In this document: one piece after another, positions 55,890 to 64,000 of the stretch
Position numbering within the stretch: the stretch's first letter is position 1
Layout of the letters: each line of letters begins with the position of its first letter
DNA from: Synechococcus sp. RedBA-s
GTDB taxonomy: Bacteria; Cyanobacteriota; Cyanobacteriia; PCC-6307; Cyanobiaceae
DNA: 64,000 bases
Direction of reading: 5' to 3'
NCBI RefSeq assembly: GCF_024345495.1
Contig: NZ_JAGQBF010000006.1
Location: 1-64,000, forward strand
Notes under the pieces: model-generated
What the model saw: the letters and a program-made list of their open reading frames with translations, nothing else
Told to the model about the DNA's origin: nothing
Databases searched by the model: none
Program-made: the position numbers and the translations under genes

Positions 55890-57134
55890 TCAGGGATCCA
55901 CCCAGCGGCCGTCCTCCTTGATCAGGGTGATCAGCGCCTCCACGCCTTCGGCCTCGGGCACCCGGCGGATCTCGTCGCGGCCGCGGTAGAGGGAGATGGT
56001 GCCGGGAATCTTGCCCACATAGCCGTAGTCGGCGTCGGCCATCTCGCCGGGGCCGTTGACGATGCAGCCCATAACGGCGATGTCGAGGCCGGTGAGGTGG
56101 GAGGTGGCGTTGCGCACCACATGCAGCACCTCCTCGAGGTTGAAGAGGGTGCGGCCGCAGCTGGGGCAGGCCACGTACTCCACCATTGTTTTCCTCAGGC
56201 CCAGGGCCTGCAGGATCGAGTAGCAGACCGGGATTTCCTTCTCCGGTGCTTCGGTGAGCGACACCCGGATCGTGTCGCCGAGGCCCTCGGCCAGCAGGGT
56301 GGCGATGCCGGCGGTGCTTTTGATGCGGCCGTAGTCGCCGTCGCCCGCTTCGGTGACGCCCAGGTGCAGGGGGTACTGGAAGCCTTCGGCGTCCATGCGG
56401 TCGGCCATCATCCGGTAGGCGGCCAGCATCACCGGTGCCCGCGAGGCCTTCATCGACACCACGATGTTGTGGAAATCGAGACGATCGCAGATCTGGATGA
56501 ACTCCATGGCGCTCTCCACCATCCCCAGGGGCGTGTCTCCAAAGGTGAACAGCATCCGCTCGGCCAGCGAGCCGTGGTTCACGCCGATGCGCAGGGCCTT
56601 GTCCTGCTCCTTGAGCAGACTCACCAGCGGTTCGAGCGTGGCCTGGATGCGCTCGCCGATCGCCGCCACCTCCTCGGGGGTGAATTCGCTGCGGTTGGGA
56701 TCGGGCTTGTCGAACACGTAGAGGCCCGGGTTGATGCGCACCTTGTCGACGTGCTGCGCCACCTCCAGGGCGATCTTCATGCCGTTGTGGTGCACATCGG
56801 CCACCAGGGGCACCGGCTGGTAGCTGTCTTGGAGGCGCTGGCGGATCTCCTTCACCGCCTTGGCATGGGCCAGGGAGGGCACGGTGAGCCGCACGATCTC
56901 GCAGCCGGCCTCATGCAGGCGTCGGATGCCGGCGGTGGCGCCCGCAATGTCGAGGGTGTCCTCATTGATCATCGACTGCACCACCACTGGGTGCTCGCTG
57001 CCCACCCAGATGTCGCCCACCCTGACGCTGCGGGTCTTGCGGCGGCGGATCAGGGTGTCGTAGCGGGGGTTGCTGGCCCAGTCGGCTGGGAGGCCCGGAC
57101 GGCTGGTGTCGGGGCGGGCGAGGGTGCCGGTCAT
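55890..57134 (-). CDS. ispG: 4-hydroxy-3-methylbut-2-enyl-diphosphate synthase
   Basis: The 414-residue [4Fe-4S] enzyme makes HMBPP in the non-mevalonate isoprenoid pathway that feeds carotenoids and phytol. The TIM barrel opens with [20 protein letters not shown]. The cluster ligands sit in [13 protein letters not shown] and [13 protein letters not shown], with the conserved Glu in NGPGE. The ATG at 57134 is chosen; a longer frame adds 12 residues. Full length. Confidence 0.97.
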   Translation of the reverse strand: MTGTLARPDTSRPGLPADWASNPRYDTLIRRRKTRSVRVGDIWVGSEHPVVVQSMINEDTLDIAGATAGIRRLHEAGCEIVRLTVPSLAHAKAVKEIRQRLQDSYQPVPLVADVHHNGMKIALEVAQHVDKVRINPGLYVFDKPDPNRSEFTPEEVAAIGERIQATLEPLVSLLKEQDKALRIGVNHGSLAERMLFTFGDTPLGMVESAMEFIQICDRLDFHNIVVSMKASRAPVMLAAYRMMADRMDAEGFQYPLHLGVTEAGDGDYGRIKSTAGIATLLAEGLGDTIRVSLTEAPEKEIPVCYSILQALGLRKTMVEYVACPSCGRTLFNLEEVLHVVRNATSHLTGLDIAVMGCIVNGPGEMADADYGYVGKIPGTISLYRGRDEIRRVPEAEGVEALITLIKEDGRWVDP

Positions 57135-57173
57135 CACCAGGGGGGCCGGGAAGTGGGCCAACCCTGCCACAGA

Positions 57174-57851
57174 TCAGGGGTCGCCTGACGAATCCACCGT
57201 GGCCTCAGGGGCGGCCCTGAGCTGCTCAAGACGGTCCCTGACCGCCTTGAGGTCCTGCCAGGTGTGCCACTTGGGGGTCTCCGGTTCCCGCGAGGGATTG
57301 CGCAGCAGATAGGAGGGGTGAAAGATCGGCAGGCACCAGCGCCCCTGCCACCGCTGCCACTGGCCGCGCAGGCGGGTGATGCCGCCTTTGATCCCCAGCA
57401 CCCCTTCCACGGCGGTGGCGCCGGCCAGCAGCAGCACCTGCGGTTGCACCAGCTCCACCTGCTGCTGCAGCCAGGGCAGGCAGGCGGTCATCTCCTGGAG
57501 GGTGGGTTTGCGGTTCTCAGGCGGACGGCACTTCACCACATTGCAGATGTAGGCGTCGCGGTTGCTGTCGATGCCGACGCTTTCGAGCATCCGATCGAGC
57601 AGCTGCCCGGCCCGGCCCACGAAGGGGGAGCCGCTGGCGTCTTCCTGCGCGCCAGGGCCCTCGCCGATCACCATCAGGGCGGCGCGGGGATTCCCCCGGC
57701 TGACCACCACCTGCTGGCGGGCCTCCGCCAGGGAGCAGCGGCGGCACTCGGCGCAGCTCTGGGCGAGCTGCTGCAGTGCCGCCCTGGGATCACCCTCCAC
57801 CCTCTGTCTCCCCTGGAGCTGAGCTCCCAGGCTGGCGGCAGCGGGGGTCAC
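57174..57851 (-). CDS. Uracil-DNA glycosylase, family 4
   Basis: The 225-residue repair enzyme excises uracil from DNA. The iron-sulfur cluster cysteines are in SCAECRRCSLAEARQQVV, and YICNVVKCRPPENRKPT later in the sequence. The active-site GEGPGAQEDASGSPFVGRAG and FHPSYLLRNP motifs are conserved. Placed 39 bases upstream of ispG on the same strand. Full length. Confidence 0.93.
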   Translation of the reverse strand: MTPAAASLGAQLQGRQRVEGDPRAALQQLAQSCAECRRCSLAEARQQVVVSRGNPRAALMVIGEGPGAQEDASGSPFVGRAGQLLDRMLESVGIDSNRDAYICNVVKCRPPENRKPTLQEMTACLPWLQQQVELVQPQVLLLAGATAVEGVLGIKGGITRLRGQWQRWQGRWCLPIFHPSYLLRNPSREPETPKWHTWQDLKAVRDRLEQLRAAPEATVDSSGDP

Positions 57852-57939
57852 CTGTCCAGGTGCCGGGCGCGACGGTGCCCGCTCGAACCTTTCCCAGGAA
57901 GGGCGTCAGGCAGGATGCAAGTTCTCCCTGGCGCTTCTT

Positions 57940-57999
57940 TTTCGGAGCGCCGCGGCCCTTTGTGGCCGCTTCGCGCTGCGGCCGTCGGCCGCGCCCCCG
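57940..57999. repeat. GC-rich inverted repeats in aminotransferase leader
   Basis: The 150-base gap before the aminotransferase gene holds two palindrome-like stems in tandem, GCGGCC/GGCCGC with a 6-base loop followed by GCGGCC/GGCCGC with a 3-base loop, ending just before the ATG at 58003. A smaller GCGCT/AGCGC pair precedes them. No gene in this gap. Confidence 0.5.
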
Positions 58000-58002
58000 C
58001 CG

Positions 58003-59181
58003 ATGCCCCGCCCGTTGAAGCTCTCGGCCCGGGCCGAAGCCCTGCAGCCTTCGCTCACCCTGGCCATTGCGGCCCGCGCCAAGCAGTTGCGCGCCGAGGG
58101 CCAGGACATCTGCAGCCTGAGCGCGGGCGAACCCGACTTCGACACCCCGCCCTTCATCCGCCAGGCGGCCATCGATGCCCTCGAGGCCGGCGCCACCCGC
58201 TATGGCCCGGCCGCCGGCGAGCCGGCCCTGCGCGAGGCGATCGCCGTCAAGCTCAGCGAGGAAAACGGGGTTGCCACCAAAGCCGAGCAGGTGCTGGTCA
58301 CCAATGGTGGCAAGCAGGCTCTGTTCAACCTTTTCCAGGTGCTGCTGGGTCCCGGCGATGAGGTGCTGCTGCCGGCCCCCTACTGGCTCAGCTACCCGGA
58401 GATGGTCCAGCTGGCCGGCGCCACGGTGCGGCTGCTGCCCAGCGACGCCGAGCACGGCTTCCGCCTCGATCCCCAGCAGCTGGAGGCCGCGATCACCCCG
58501 GCTTCCCGCCTGCTGGTGCTCAACAGCCCGTCCAATCCCACCGGGATGGTGTTCAGCCGCCAGGAGCTGGAGGCCATCGCCGTGGTGCTGCGCCGCCATC
58601 CCCAGGTGGCGGTGGTCTGCGACGAGATCTATGAGTTCCTGCTGGCCCCGGGCCATGAACACCACAGCTTCGCGGCAGTGGCGCCCGACCTCAGCGATCG
58701 GGTGTTCATCGTCAATGGCTTCGCCAAGGGCTGGGCCATGACGGGCTGGCGGCTGGGCTTCCTGGCCGGTCCCACTGCTGTGGTGAGTGCCGCGATCGCA
58801 CTGCAGAGCCAGAGCACCAGCAACGTCTGCTCCTTCGCCCAGTTCGGTGCCCTGGCGGCGGTGAGCGGCCCGCGCGACTGCGTCGTGGAGATGGCGCGCC
58901 AGTTCAGTGAGCGGCGTGCCCTGCTGCATGGGGGCCTCGCGGCCCTGCCGGGGCTCACCCTGCAGCCACCGCAGGGGGCCTTCTACGCCTTCCCGGATGT
59001 GAGCGCTCATGGGCTCGATTCGATGACCTTCTGCAACCGTCTGCTCAACGAGGTGGGTCTGGCCCTGGTGCCGGGGATCGCCTTCGGTGACGACCGCTGC
59101 GTACGCCTCTCCTGCGCCGCCTCCCCCGCCACCCTGCGCGATGGTCTGGGCCGGCTCGGTCACTTCCTCACATCCCTGTAA
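58003..59181 (+). CDS. Aspartate-type aminotransferase, PLP-dependent class I
   Basis: The 392-residue enzyme moves amino groups using PLP. Conserved features are SLSAGEPDFDTPPFIRQAA, TNGGKQALFNLFQVLL, NSPSNPTGMVFS, CDEIYEFLL, and the PLP-lysine site NGFAKGWAMTGWRLGFLAG. It probably uses aspartate and 2-oxoglutarate. The ATG at 58003 is immediately before conserved sequence. It precedes the binding protein of the ABC importer by 14 bases. Confidence 0.93.
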   Translation: MPRPLKLSARAEALQPSLTLAIAARAKQLRAEGQDICSLSAGEPDFDTPPFIRQAAIDALEAGATRYGPAAGEPALREAIAVKLSEENGVATKAEQVLVTNGGKQALFNLFQVLLGPGDEVLLPAPYWLSYPEMVQLAGATVRLLPSDAEHGFRLDPQQLEAAITPASRLLVLNSPSNPTGMVFSRQELEAIAVVLRRHPQVAVVCDEIYEFLLAPGHEHHSFAAVAPDLSDRVFIVNGFAKGWAMTGWRLGFLAGPTAVVSAAIALQSQSTSNVCSFAQFGALAAVSGPRDCVVEMARQFSERRALLHGGLAALPGLTLQPPQGAFYAFPDVSAHGLDSMTFCNRLLNEVGLALVPGIAFGDDRCVRLSCAASPATLRDGLGRLGHFLTSL

Positions 59182-59195
59182 ATCGAAGCACCCCC

Positions 59196-60164
59196 ATGGC
59201 TCCCTTGCCCCTCCTCCCCCCACGCCTTCCGCGTACCGGTTTTCGCCTGGCTCTGCTGGCAGGCCTCGCCCTGGCCCTCATGCCAGCGGCCTTGCCGCCC
59301 CAGCTGCAGCAGGCCGCACCCCAGCTAGCCGGCGCCCAGGCCCAGCAGAAGCTGCTGCGGATCAGCGCCATTCCTGATCAGAAACCGGAAACCCTCAACC
59401 GCCTCTACCCCCTGCTGGCGAACGAACTCAGCCGCAGCCTCGGCGTGCCGGTGAAGTACGTGCCGGTGACCGATTACACCGCCGCCGTGAGTGCCTTCCG
59501 CCGCGGCGATCTGGATCTGGTCTGGTTCGGAGCCCTCACCGGTGTTCAGGCCCGGCTGCAGAAGCCCGGCGCCAAGGTGATCGCCCAGCGCGACATCGAC
59601 GCCTCCTTCCAGAGCTTCTTCATCGCCAACACTGCTAGTGGAATCAAGCCCATCGCCAACCAGAAGGGGCTGAGTGTGCTCAAGGGCAAGCGCTTCACCT
59701 TCGGCTCGGAGAGCTCCACTTCCGGTCGGCTGATGCCCCAGTACTTCCTCGGCCAGGCCGGCGTGCGGCTGACTGATTTCGCCGGCGGCGCCCCGGGCTT
59801 CAGCAGCAGCCACGACGCCACGATCGCCCTCGTGCAGAGCGGCGCCTACCAGGCGGGGGTGGTGAACGAGGAGGTGTGGCAGAGCAGCCTCAGCTCCGGC
59901 AAGACCGACCCGAAGAAGGTGATCGTGATCTGGCGCACCCCCGGTTACGCCAACTACCACTGGCTCGCCCAGCCGAATCTCGACCAACGCTTCGGCAAGG
60001 GCTTCACCACCAGGCTTCAATCCACCTTCCTGAATCTGCGCGCCAGCAATCCCAAGCAGGCCCAGATCCTCGACCTCTTCGGTGCAAAGCGATTCATTCC
60101 TGCTCCTCCGCGTCTGTACGACTCGATCGAGAAGGTGGGCCGCGAGATCGGCAAGATCCGCTGA
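59196..60164 (+). CDS. PhnD-like periplasmic binding protein (phosphonate/selenate type)
   Basis: The 322-residue protein has a signal (about 12-32, FRLALLAGLALALMPAAL) and a type 2 binding fold: LRISAIPDQKPETLNRLYP, VPVTDYTAAVSAFRRGDLDL, VWFGALTGVQARL and RFTFGSESSTSGRLMPQYFL. It closely resembles proteins named putative selenate ABC transporter binding protein, a sister of PhnD. Ligand unproven: phosphonate, phosphite or selenate. It heads a cluster with a small unknown, ATPase and fused permease. Confidence 0.85.
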   Translation: MAPLPLLPPRLPRTGFRLALLAGLALALMPAALPPQLQQAAPQLAGAQAQQKLLRISAIPDQKPETLNRLYPLLANELSRSLGVPVKYVPVTDYTAAVSAFRRGDLDLVWFGALTGVQARLQKPGAKVIAQRDIDASFQSFFIANTASGIKPIANQKGLSVLKGKRFTFGSESSTSGRLMPQYFLGQAGVRLTDFAGGAPGFSSSHDATIALVQSGAYQAGVVNEEVWQSSLSSGKTDPKKVIVIWRTPGYANYHWLAQPNLDQRFGKGFTTRLQSTFLNLRASNPKQAQILDLFGAKRFIPAPPRLYDSIEKVGREIGKIR

Positions 60165-60213
60165 GCCACGCCCCTGGGGTCCCCTTAGCCTGGGCCCAGA
60201 TCCCAGAGATGGC

Positions 60214-60435
60214 ATGCGCTTCAACGGCAGTCTGGAGGAGCTTCAGGCCCTCGTCGCCAAGCTGGGGCAACCGGGCCACTGGGTGCACCAGGGAGCCTTC
60301 GAGATGTACGTTCTCGACGACGAGGAGACCAACGTCCGCCTGAACTGGTGGCCCCGCGGAGGTGAACTGCGCCTGGTGGGTGACCCGGCCCAGCGGCTGG
60401 ATCTGGAGGCGGCCCTGAAGGCCGTGCTCCCCTGA
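60214..60435 (+). CDS. Small unknown protein in phn/selenate cluster
   Basis: The 73-residue soluble protein (MRFNGSLEELQALVAKLG, then GAFEMYVLDDEETNVRLNWW) looks like a compact alpha/beta protein with an acidic centre and a hydrophobic helix at the end. I do not recognise a named family. It lies between the binding protein and ATPase genes on the same strand, so it is probably co-transcribed with them. The ATG at 60214 was chosen over a longer frame that overlaps the binding-protein gene. Confidence 0.62.
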   Translation: MRFNGSLEELQALVAKLGQPGHWVHQGAFEMYVLDDEETNVRLNWWPRGGELRLVGDPAQRLDLEAALKAVLP

Positions 60436-60489
60436 GCCCCAGGATGTCAGGGTCCGGGTCCCCTTCTCATCCGGCCTGAGCCCTCTGCC

Positions 60490-61245
60490 TTGATCAGCTC
60501 CCCCGACCATCCTCTGCTGGAGCTGCGCTCCATTCGCCTGCCGGGCCGCACCGCCCCGCGGCTGGATGATGTGTCGTTGCAGCTGAGGCCGGGGGAGCGG
60601 GTGGCCCTGGTGGGTCCCAGTGGCGCGGGCAAGAGCAGCCTGCTGGCGGTGGCCAATGGGCTGCTCAGGCCTGAGGCCGGCGAGGTGCTCTGGAACGGTG
60701 TCGCCCCGGCGCGCTCCAGGCGCCGGCGCCGGCGGCAGCAGGCCCTGATCGGCACCCTCTGGCAGGACCTGCGCCTGATCGAGGAGCTGACCGTTCAGCA
60801 GAACCTGAATGCGGCGCGGCTGGCCCGCTGGGGCTGGCCGAGGGCCCTGCTCAACCTGATGCTGCCGCTCGAGACCGCCGCCAACACCGCTGTTCTCGCG
60901 CGGGTCGACCTCAGCGCTGACCTGTTGGAGCAACCGGTGACCGCCCTCTCCGGCGGCCAGCGCCAGCGCCTGGCCCTGGCCCGTTTGCTGCGCCAGGAGC
61001 CGCTGCTGCTGCTGGCGGATGAACCCCTGGCCCACCTGGATCCACGCCTGGCGCGGGAGCTGCTGGCCCTGCTGCTGGCGCAGGCCAGCGGCCGCCGGGC
61101 CCTGTTGCTCAGCCTGCACCGGCCCGACCTGCTCGATGGTTTTGATCGGGTGGTGGCCCTGCGCCAGGGCCGTGTGGTGCTGGACGCGGCACCCACGGCG
61201 CTGGCGGGCCCCCAGCTGGCGGCCCTCTATCGCTCGGAACCATGA
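60490..61245 (+). CDS. PhnC-like ABC transporter ATPase
   Basis: The 251-residue ATPase has Walker A GPSGAGKSSLLAVANG, the Q-loop GTLWQDLRLIEELTV, signature LSGGQRQRLALARLL, Walker B LLLLADEPLAHLDP and an H-loop in LLLSLHRPDLL. It energises the importer formed with the downstream permease. Start is TTG at 60490, and the stop overlaps the permease start as ATGA. Sequence is nearest to the PhnC group. Confidence 0.9.
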   Translation: MISSPDHPLLELRSIRLPGRTAPRLDDVSLQLRPGERVALVGPSGAGKSSLLAVANGLLRPEAGEVLWNGVAPARSRRRRRRQQALIGTLWQDLRLIEELTVQQNLNAARLARWGWPRALLNLMLPLETAANTAVLARVDLSADLLEQPVTALSGGQRQRLALARLLRQEPLLLLADEPLAHLDPRLARELLALLLAQASGRRALLLSLHRPDLLDGFDRVVALRQGRVVLDAAPTALAGPQLAALYRSEP

Positions 61246-62813
61246 CGGCCGCCTCCGCCTGGAGCTGGAGGGCGCTGCGCCTGGCCCCGCCACTGCTGCC
61301 GCTGCTGCCGGCCCTGGTCTGGTTGCCGGTGCTGCTGCTGCTTCCTGGCCTCAGCCACGGTGGCGGCTGGGACCTGATCGGTCAGTTCGCCGGGGCGGCC
61401 TTCAAGCCGTCGCTGGATCCGCTGGTGCTGAGCTCGGCCTTCACTGGCCTGGGGGTCACGGTGGGAATTGCCCTGCTGGGCTGGGCCCTGAGCCTGGTGC
61501 TGGGTCTGGTGGGGGGAGTGCTCAGCTCGCGCACGGTGTGGCGCACGGCCACCGGCAGTGCCCTGCCGGCGGAGTGCATCAGGCGGTTGCTGGCGGTGCC
61601 CCGGGCGGTGCACGAGCTGCTCTGGGGCCTGCTGCTGCTGCAGTTGCTGGGCCTGCAGCCGGTGGTGGCGGTGCTGGCGATCACGATTCCCTACGCCGCC
61701 CTGGTGGCACGCGTGGTGAGTGATCTGCTCGACGCCCTGCCCACCGCGGGCCTGGAGGGACTGCGCCTGGCGGGTGCACCGGCGGGGCCGGCCCTGCTCA
61801 CCGCCCTGGGGCCGGCGCTGCAGCCGGGGGTGATCAGCTACGGCGGCTACCGGCTGGAATGCGCTCTGCGCAGCGCCACGTTGCTGGGGGTGTTCGGCCT
61901 TGGCGGGCTGGGCACTGATCTGCGGCTCACGCTTCAGTCGCTGCAGTTCCGTGAGCTCTGGAGCGGACTGTGGATGCTGCTGCTGGTGATGCTGGTGCTG
62001 GAGGCCCTGCTGCGGGTTTTGCGCCAGCGTTGGGGGATGCCGGCCCGCTTCGGCCTCAGCCGCCGCTCCGTGGGGCGCGGTGGCCGTGAGGTGGTTCTCG
62101 GCGCTCTGCTGCTGCTGCCTCTGCTGGTGCTGGTGGCCGTGGCCCTGGGGGTCAACCCGCTGCAGCTGGGGCAGCTTCAGCCCCTGCCCGCCTGGACGGC
62201 CGACTGGCCGGCGGTGGCGGCGCTGCCCTGGCCCTCGCTGATCGGCTCCACACTGGCGCTCACCCTGCTGGCGGCGGCCCTGGCGGTGGGCAGTGCACCG
62301 CTGCTGCTGCTGTTGATGGCCCCCTGGCCCTGGGGCCGGGCGCTGATGCAGGCCATCTGGGCGCTGGGGCGCCTCTGGCCGCCGCCACTCACCGCCCTGC
62401 TGCTGCTGTTCGTGCTGCAGCCCGGGGTGCTCACGGCGGCCCTGGCCCTTGGTTTCCACAACCTGGGCATCCTGGGTCGCCTGCTGCTGGAGGCGGAGGA
62501 AGCGGCCCCGCTGCAGGCGGAGGAGGCCCTGGCCGCCGCTGGAGCAGGGCCGCGGCTGGCCCTGCTCTACGGCCGATTCAGCGCCCTGGCCCGCTCCTAT
62601 CTGGCCTACGGCGCCTACCGCGCCGATGTGATCCTGCGCGAGACGGTGGTGGTGGGTCTGGTGGGTGCCGCCGGACTGGGCAGCCTGCTGCTGGAGGCCC
62701 TCAGTTCCTTCGCCATCGACCAGCTGATCGCCCTGGTGGCGGTCTACGTGGTGCTGACCCTGATGGGAGAAGATCTCAGCGACCGCCTCCGCCGGCGCCT
62801 GCTGGCGGCCTGA
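61242..62813 (+). CDS. Fused two-domain PhnE-like ABC permease
   Basis: The 523-residue permease is about twice the usual PhnE length. The two halves each have about six segments and an EAA-type loop: GLEGLRLAGAPAGPALLTAL in the first and [20 protein letters not shown] in the second. Each half also carries a typical region around it (TIPYAALVARVVSDLLDALP and VVGLVGAAGLGSLLLEALSS). A single chain would thus supply both transmembrane halves. Coupled to the ATPase by ATGA. Confidence 0.9.
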   Translation: MTAASAWSWRALRLAPPLLPLLPALVWLPVLLLLPGLSHGGGWDLIGQFAGAAFKPSLDPLVLSSAFTGLGVTVGIALLGWALSLVLGLVGGVLSSRTVWRTATGSALPAECIRRLLAVPRAVHELLWGLLLLQLLGLQPVVAVLAITIPYAALVARVVSDLLDALPTAGLEGLRLAGAPAGPALLTALGPALQPGVISYGGYRLECALRSATLLGVFGLGGLGTDLRLTLQSLQFRELWSGLWMLLLVMLVLEALLRVLRQRWGMPARFGLSRRSVGRGGREVVLGALLLLPLLVLVAVALGVNPLQLGQLQPLPAWTADWPAVAALPWPSLIGSTLALTLLAAALAVGSAPLLLLLMAPWPWGRALMQAIWALGRLWPPPLTALLLLFVLQPGVLTAALALGFHNLGILGRLLLEAEEAAPLQAEEALAAAGAGPRLALLYGRFSALARSYLAYGAYRADVILRETVVVGLVGAAGLGSLLLEALSSFAIDQLIALVAVYVVLTLMGEDLSDRLRRRLLAA

Positions 62814-62824
62814 CGCCCGAGCCC

Positions 62825-63505
62825 ATGGCCGTGACCGCGACACCGCGCAAGCTGATCGTGCTGGGGGACAGCGGGGTGTACGGCTGGGGCGACCCCGATG
62901 GCGGTGGCTGGTGTGAGCGGCTGCGGCGCCATTGGATGGGCCTGCCCGATGGACCCGTGCTCTACAACCTCGGCGTGCGCGGCGATGGCCTGGAGCGGCT
63001 GGCGGCGCGCCTTCATCGGGAGGTGGGCTGCCGGGGGGAGCTGCGCCGTCAGGCACCGCAGGGGATCGTGCTCAGCGTGGGCCTCAACGACACCGCCCGG
63101 GTCGGGCGGTCCGACGGCCGCCACCAGCTGGCGCCGGAGGCGTTCCTGTTCGGCTGGCAGCAGCTGTTGCGCGAGGCGGTGCGGCTGGCCCCGGTGCTGG
63201 TGATCGGGCTGACGCCGGTGGATGAGGCGGTGATGCCCTTCGCCGGCTGCCTCTGGTATGAGCAGGCCAGCGTGCACCGCTACGAGCGGCTGCTGGAGGA
63301 GGCCTGCCTGGAGGCCGATGTGCCCTTCCTGCCGCTGCTGCACCCCCTGCTGGAGGATCCCCACTGGAGCCGGCTGCTCAGCGCCGATGGCCTGCATCTC
63401 AATGCCGACGGCCATGACCGGATCTACGAGCTGATGCGCCAGTGGCCGGCGCTGCTGGCCTGGGCGGGGCTGGAGTCGAGGCTGGCCCGCACACCGGCCC
63501 ACTGA
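62825..63505 (+). CDS. SGNH/GDSL-type hydrolase
   Basis: The 226-residue hydrolase has the SGNH blocks: LIVLGDSGVYGWGD with the nucleophile Ser, the block II Gly in NLGVRGDGLERLAARL, the block III Asn in SVGLNDTARVG, and DGLHLNADGHDRIYEL with Asp and His. It is a likely esterase or acyl hydrolase with no signal peptide. It starts 11 bases after the permease and may belong to the same transcript. Substrate unknown. Confidence 0.88.
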   Translation: MAVTATPRKLIVLGDSGVYGWGDPDGGGWCERLRRHWMGLPDGPVLYNLGVRGDGLERLAARLHREVGCRGELRRQAPQGIVLSVGLNDTARVGRSDGRHQLAPEAFLFGWQQLLREAVRLAPVLVIGLTPVDEAVMPFAGCLWYEQASVHRYERLLEEACLEADVPFLPLLHPLLEDPHWSRLLSADGLHLNADGHDRIYELMRQWPALLAWAGLESRLARTPAH

Positions 63506-63652
63506 GCGCACCGGTCCACTGAGCTCGCCGGCCTGTTGTCCTCGCTTGTGCTCCCTCACCCATTTGGGGGAGGTGAGTTCACCGGTTGGGGTGAAGCGCG
63601 ACCTGGCCCAGTCGATTGAGGGTGGAAACACGGACCCGCCACTGTCCCCGCC

Positions 63653-64000
63653 ATGCCCAGCCCACGCCCCCAGCCCTCCCAGGACCAGGACCTCCACAGC
63701 CGTAATGCCGAGCTGCTGCAGCGTTTTCACCGCAGCGGCGACCACCGCCTGCGCAACCGACTGGTGGAGCTGAATCTGCCCCTGGTGCGCCAGGTGGCCG
63801 CACGCCAGAGCGCGAGCACCAGGCTGCCGCTCGACGATCTGGTGCAGCTGGGCTGTCTGGGGCTGATCCGCGCGATCGAGGCCTTTGATCCGTCCCGCTC
63901 CACCAGCTTGAGCAGCTTTGCGGTGCCCTACATCCGCGGGGCGATGCAGCACCACCTGCGCGATCACGAGCAGCCCCTGCGCTGCTCCCGTCAGCTGCGG
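63653..64000 (+). CDS. Sigma-70 family RNA polymerase sigma factor (partial)
   Basis: The first 116 residues of a sigma factor. Region 2 is visible: LVELNLPLVRQVAARQ, LDDLVQLGCLGLIRAIEAFD, then SSFAVPYIRGAMQHHLRDH, with the conserved GxIRAIEAFDP and core-binding pattern. It resembles the alternative SigF-like group of cyanobacteria, but region 4 is beyond the window, so the subgroup is uncertain. The 147-base gap before it contains short direct repeats (CCACTGAG) and no gene. Confidence 0.85.
   Translation, partial: MPSPRPQPSQDQDLHSRNAELLQRFHRSGDHRLRNRLVELNLPLVRQVAARQSASTRLPLDDLVQLGCLGLIRAIEAFDPSRSTSLSSFAVPYIRGAMQHHLRDHEQPLRCSRQLR

Noticed and set aside
61227-63056. Minus-strand frame of 609 codons opposite the fused permease
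   Set aside because: Glutamine/arginine low-complexity translation, opposite clear transporter genes.
1-64000. CRISPR array, tRNA, rRNA, prophage or transposase
   Set aside because: No regularly spaced repeats, no tRNA-like cloverleaf noticed in the gaps, and no integrase, transposase or phage genes among the translations. A tRNA scan was not possible.

Overview
The window is a GC-rich, gene-dense piece of a cyanobacterial chromosome, most like an alpha-picocyanobacterium of the Cyanobium/Synechococcus group. This rests on photosynthesis genes (petC, psaF, psaJ, petG, chlI, a high-light-inducible protein, lycopene cyclase), the carbon-uptake pair sbtA-sbtB, cyanobacteria-restricted families (DUF3067, DUF3370, DUF6464, CAAD, SemiSWEET-like) and the order petG-rsmD-hisH-LOG-trxA-guaB3-gyrA-crtL, which I recall as typical of these organisms. 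I found no tRNA, rRNA, CRISPR array, insertion sequence or prophage. Genes cover almost everything; many same-strand neighbours overlap by 4 bases (ATGA, GTGA, apparently also CTGA) and are probably translationally coupled.

Region by region. 0-6.6 kb: a 5'-truncated lgt remnant, petC, DUF3067, tatC, an NFACT/RqcH-type protein, gmk, the photosystem I pair psaF-psaJ, tsaD and a high-light-inducible protein. 6.6-18.4 kb: pilT, wecB, a membrane-fusion efflux adaptor, ychF, an Anbu proteasome-like protease, an MFS carrier, a DUF1400 hydrolase and an incomplete peptide/nickel-type ABC system. 18.7-32.2 kb: a long, mostly minus-strand run (hom, sufE, an exported protein, folate cyclo-ligase, ruvC, chlI, DUF3370, a class A beta-lactamase-fold protein, a SPOUT methyltransferase, a membrane cytochrome c, rsmD, hisH, LOG protein, trxA, guaB3, CAAD protein) broken only by petG. 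32.3-46 kb: a DUF39 protein, gyrA-crtL, a universal stress protein, an acyltransferase and GH57 glycosidase pair, a NYN nuclease, leuA with a coupled sugar-ABC permease, then sbtA-sbtB and a GDT1-type cation transporter. 46-57.9 kb: DUF6464-terC, a tandem-repeat protein, two putative HExxH metalloproteases, mfd, a SemiSWEET, a C-terminal processing protease, ispG and a family 4 uracil-DNA glycosylase. 58-64 kb: an aminotransferase, a complete phosphonate/selenate-type ABC importer with a fused two-domain permease, an SGNH hydrolase and the start of a sigma factor.

Most of the window is housekeeping. The points most worth a second look are: petA (cytochrome f) is missing after petC and lgt has lost its 5' end at the same junction; two genes (crtL and DUF6464) whose best start is a CTG overlapping the upstream stop as CTGA; two related exported HExxH proteins, one coupled to a glycine-rich partner; a 263-residue protein with two copies of a roughly 45-residue helical motif; and the fused permease with a 73-residue unknown in the phn/selenate locus. 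I did not see a clearly new multi-gene system.
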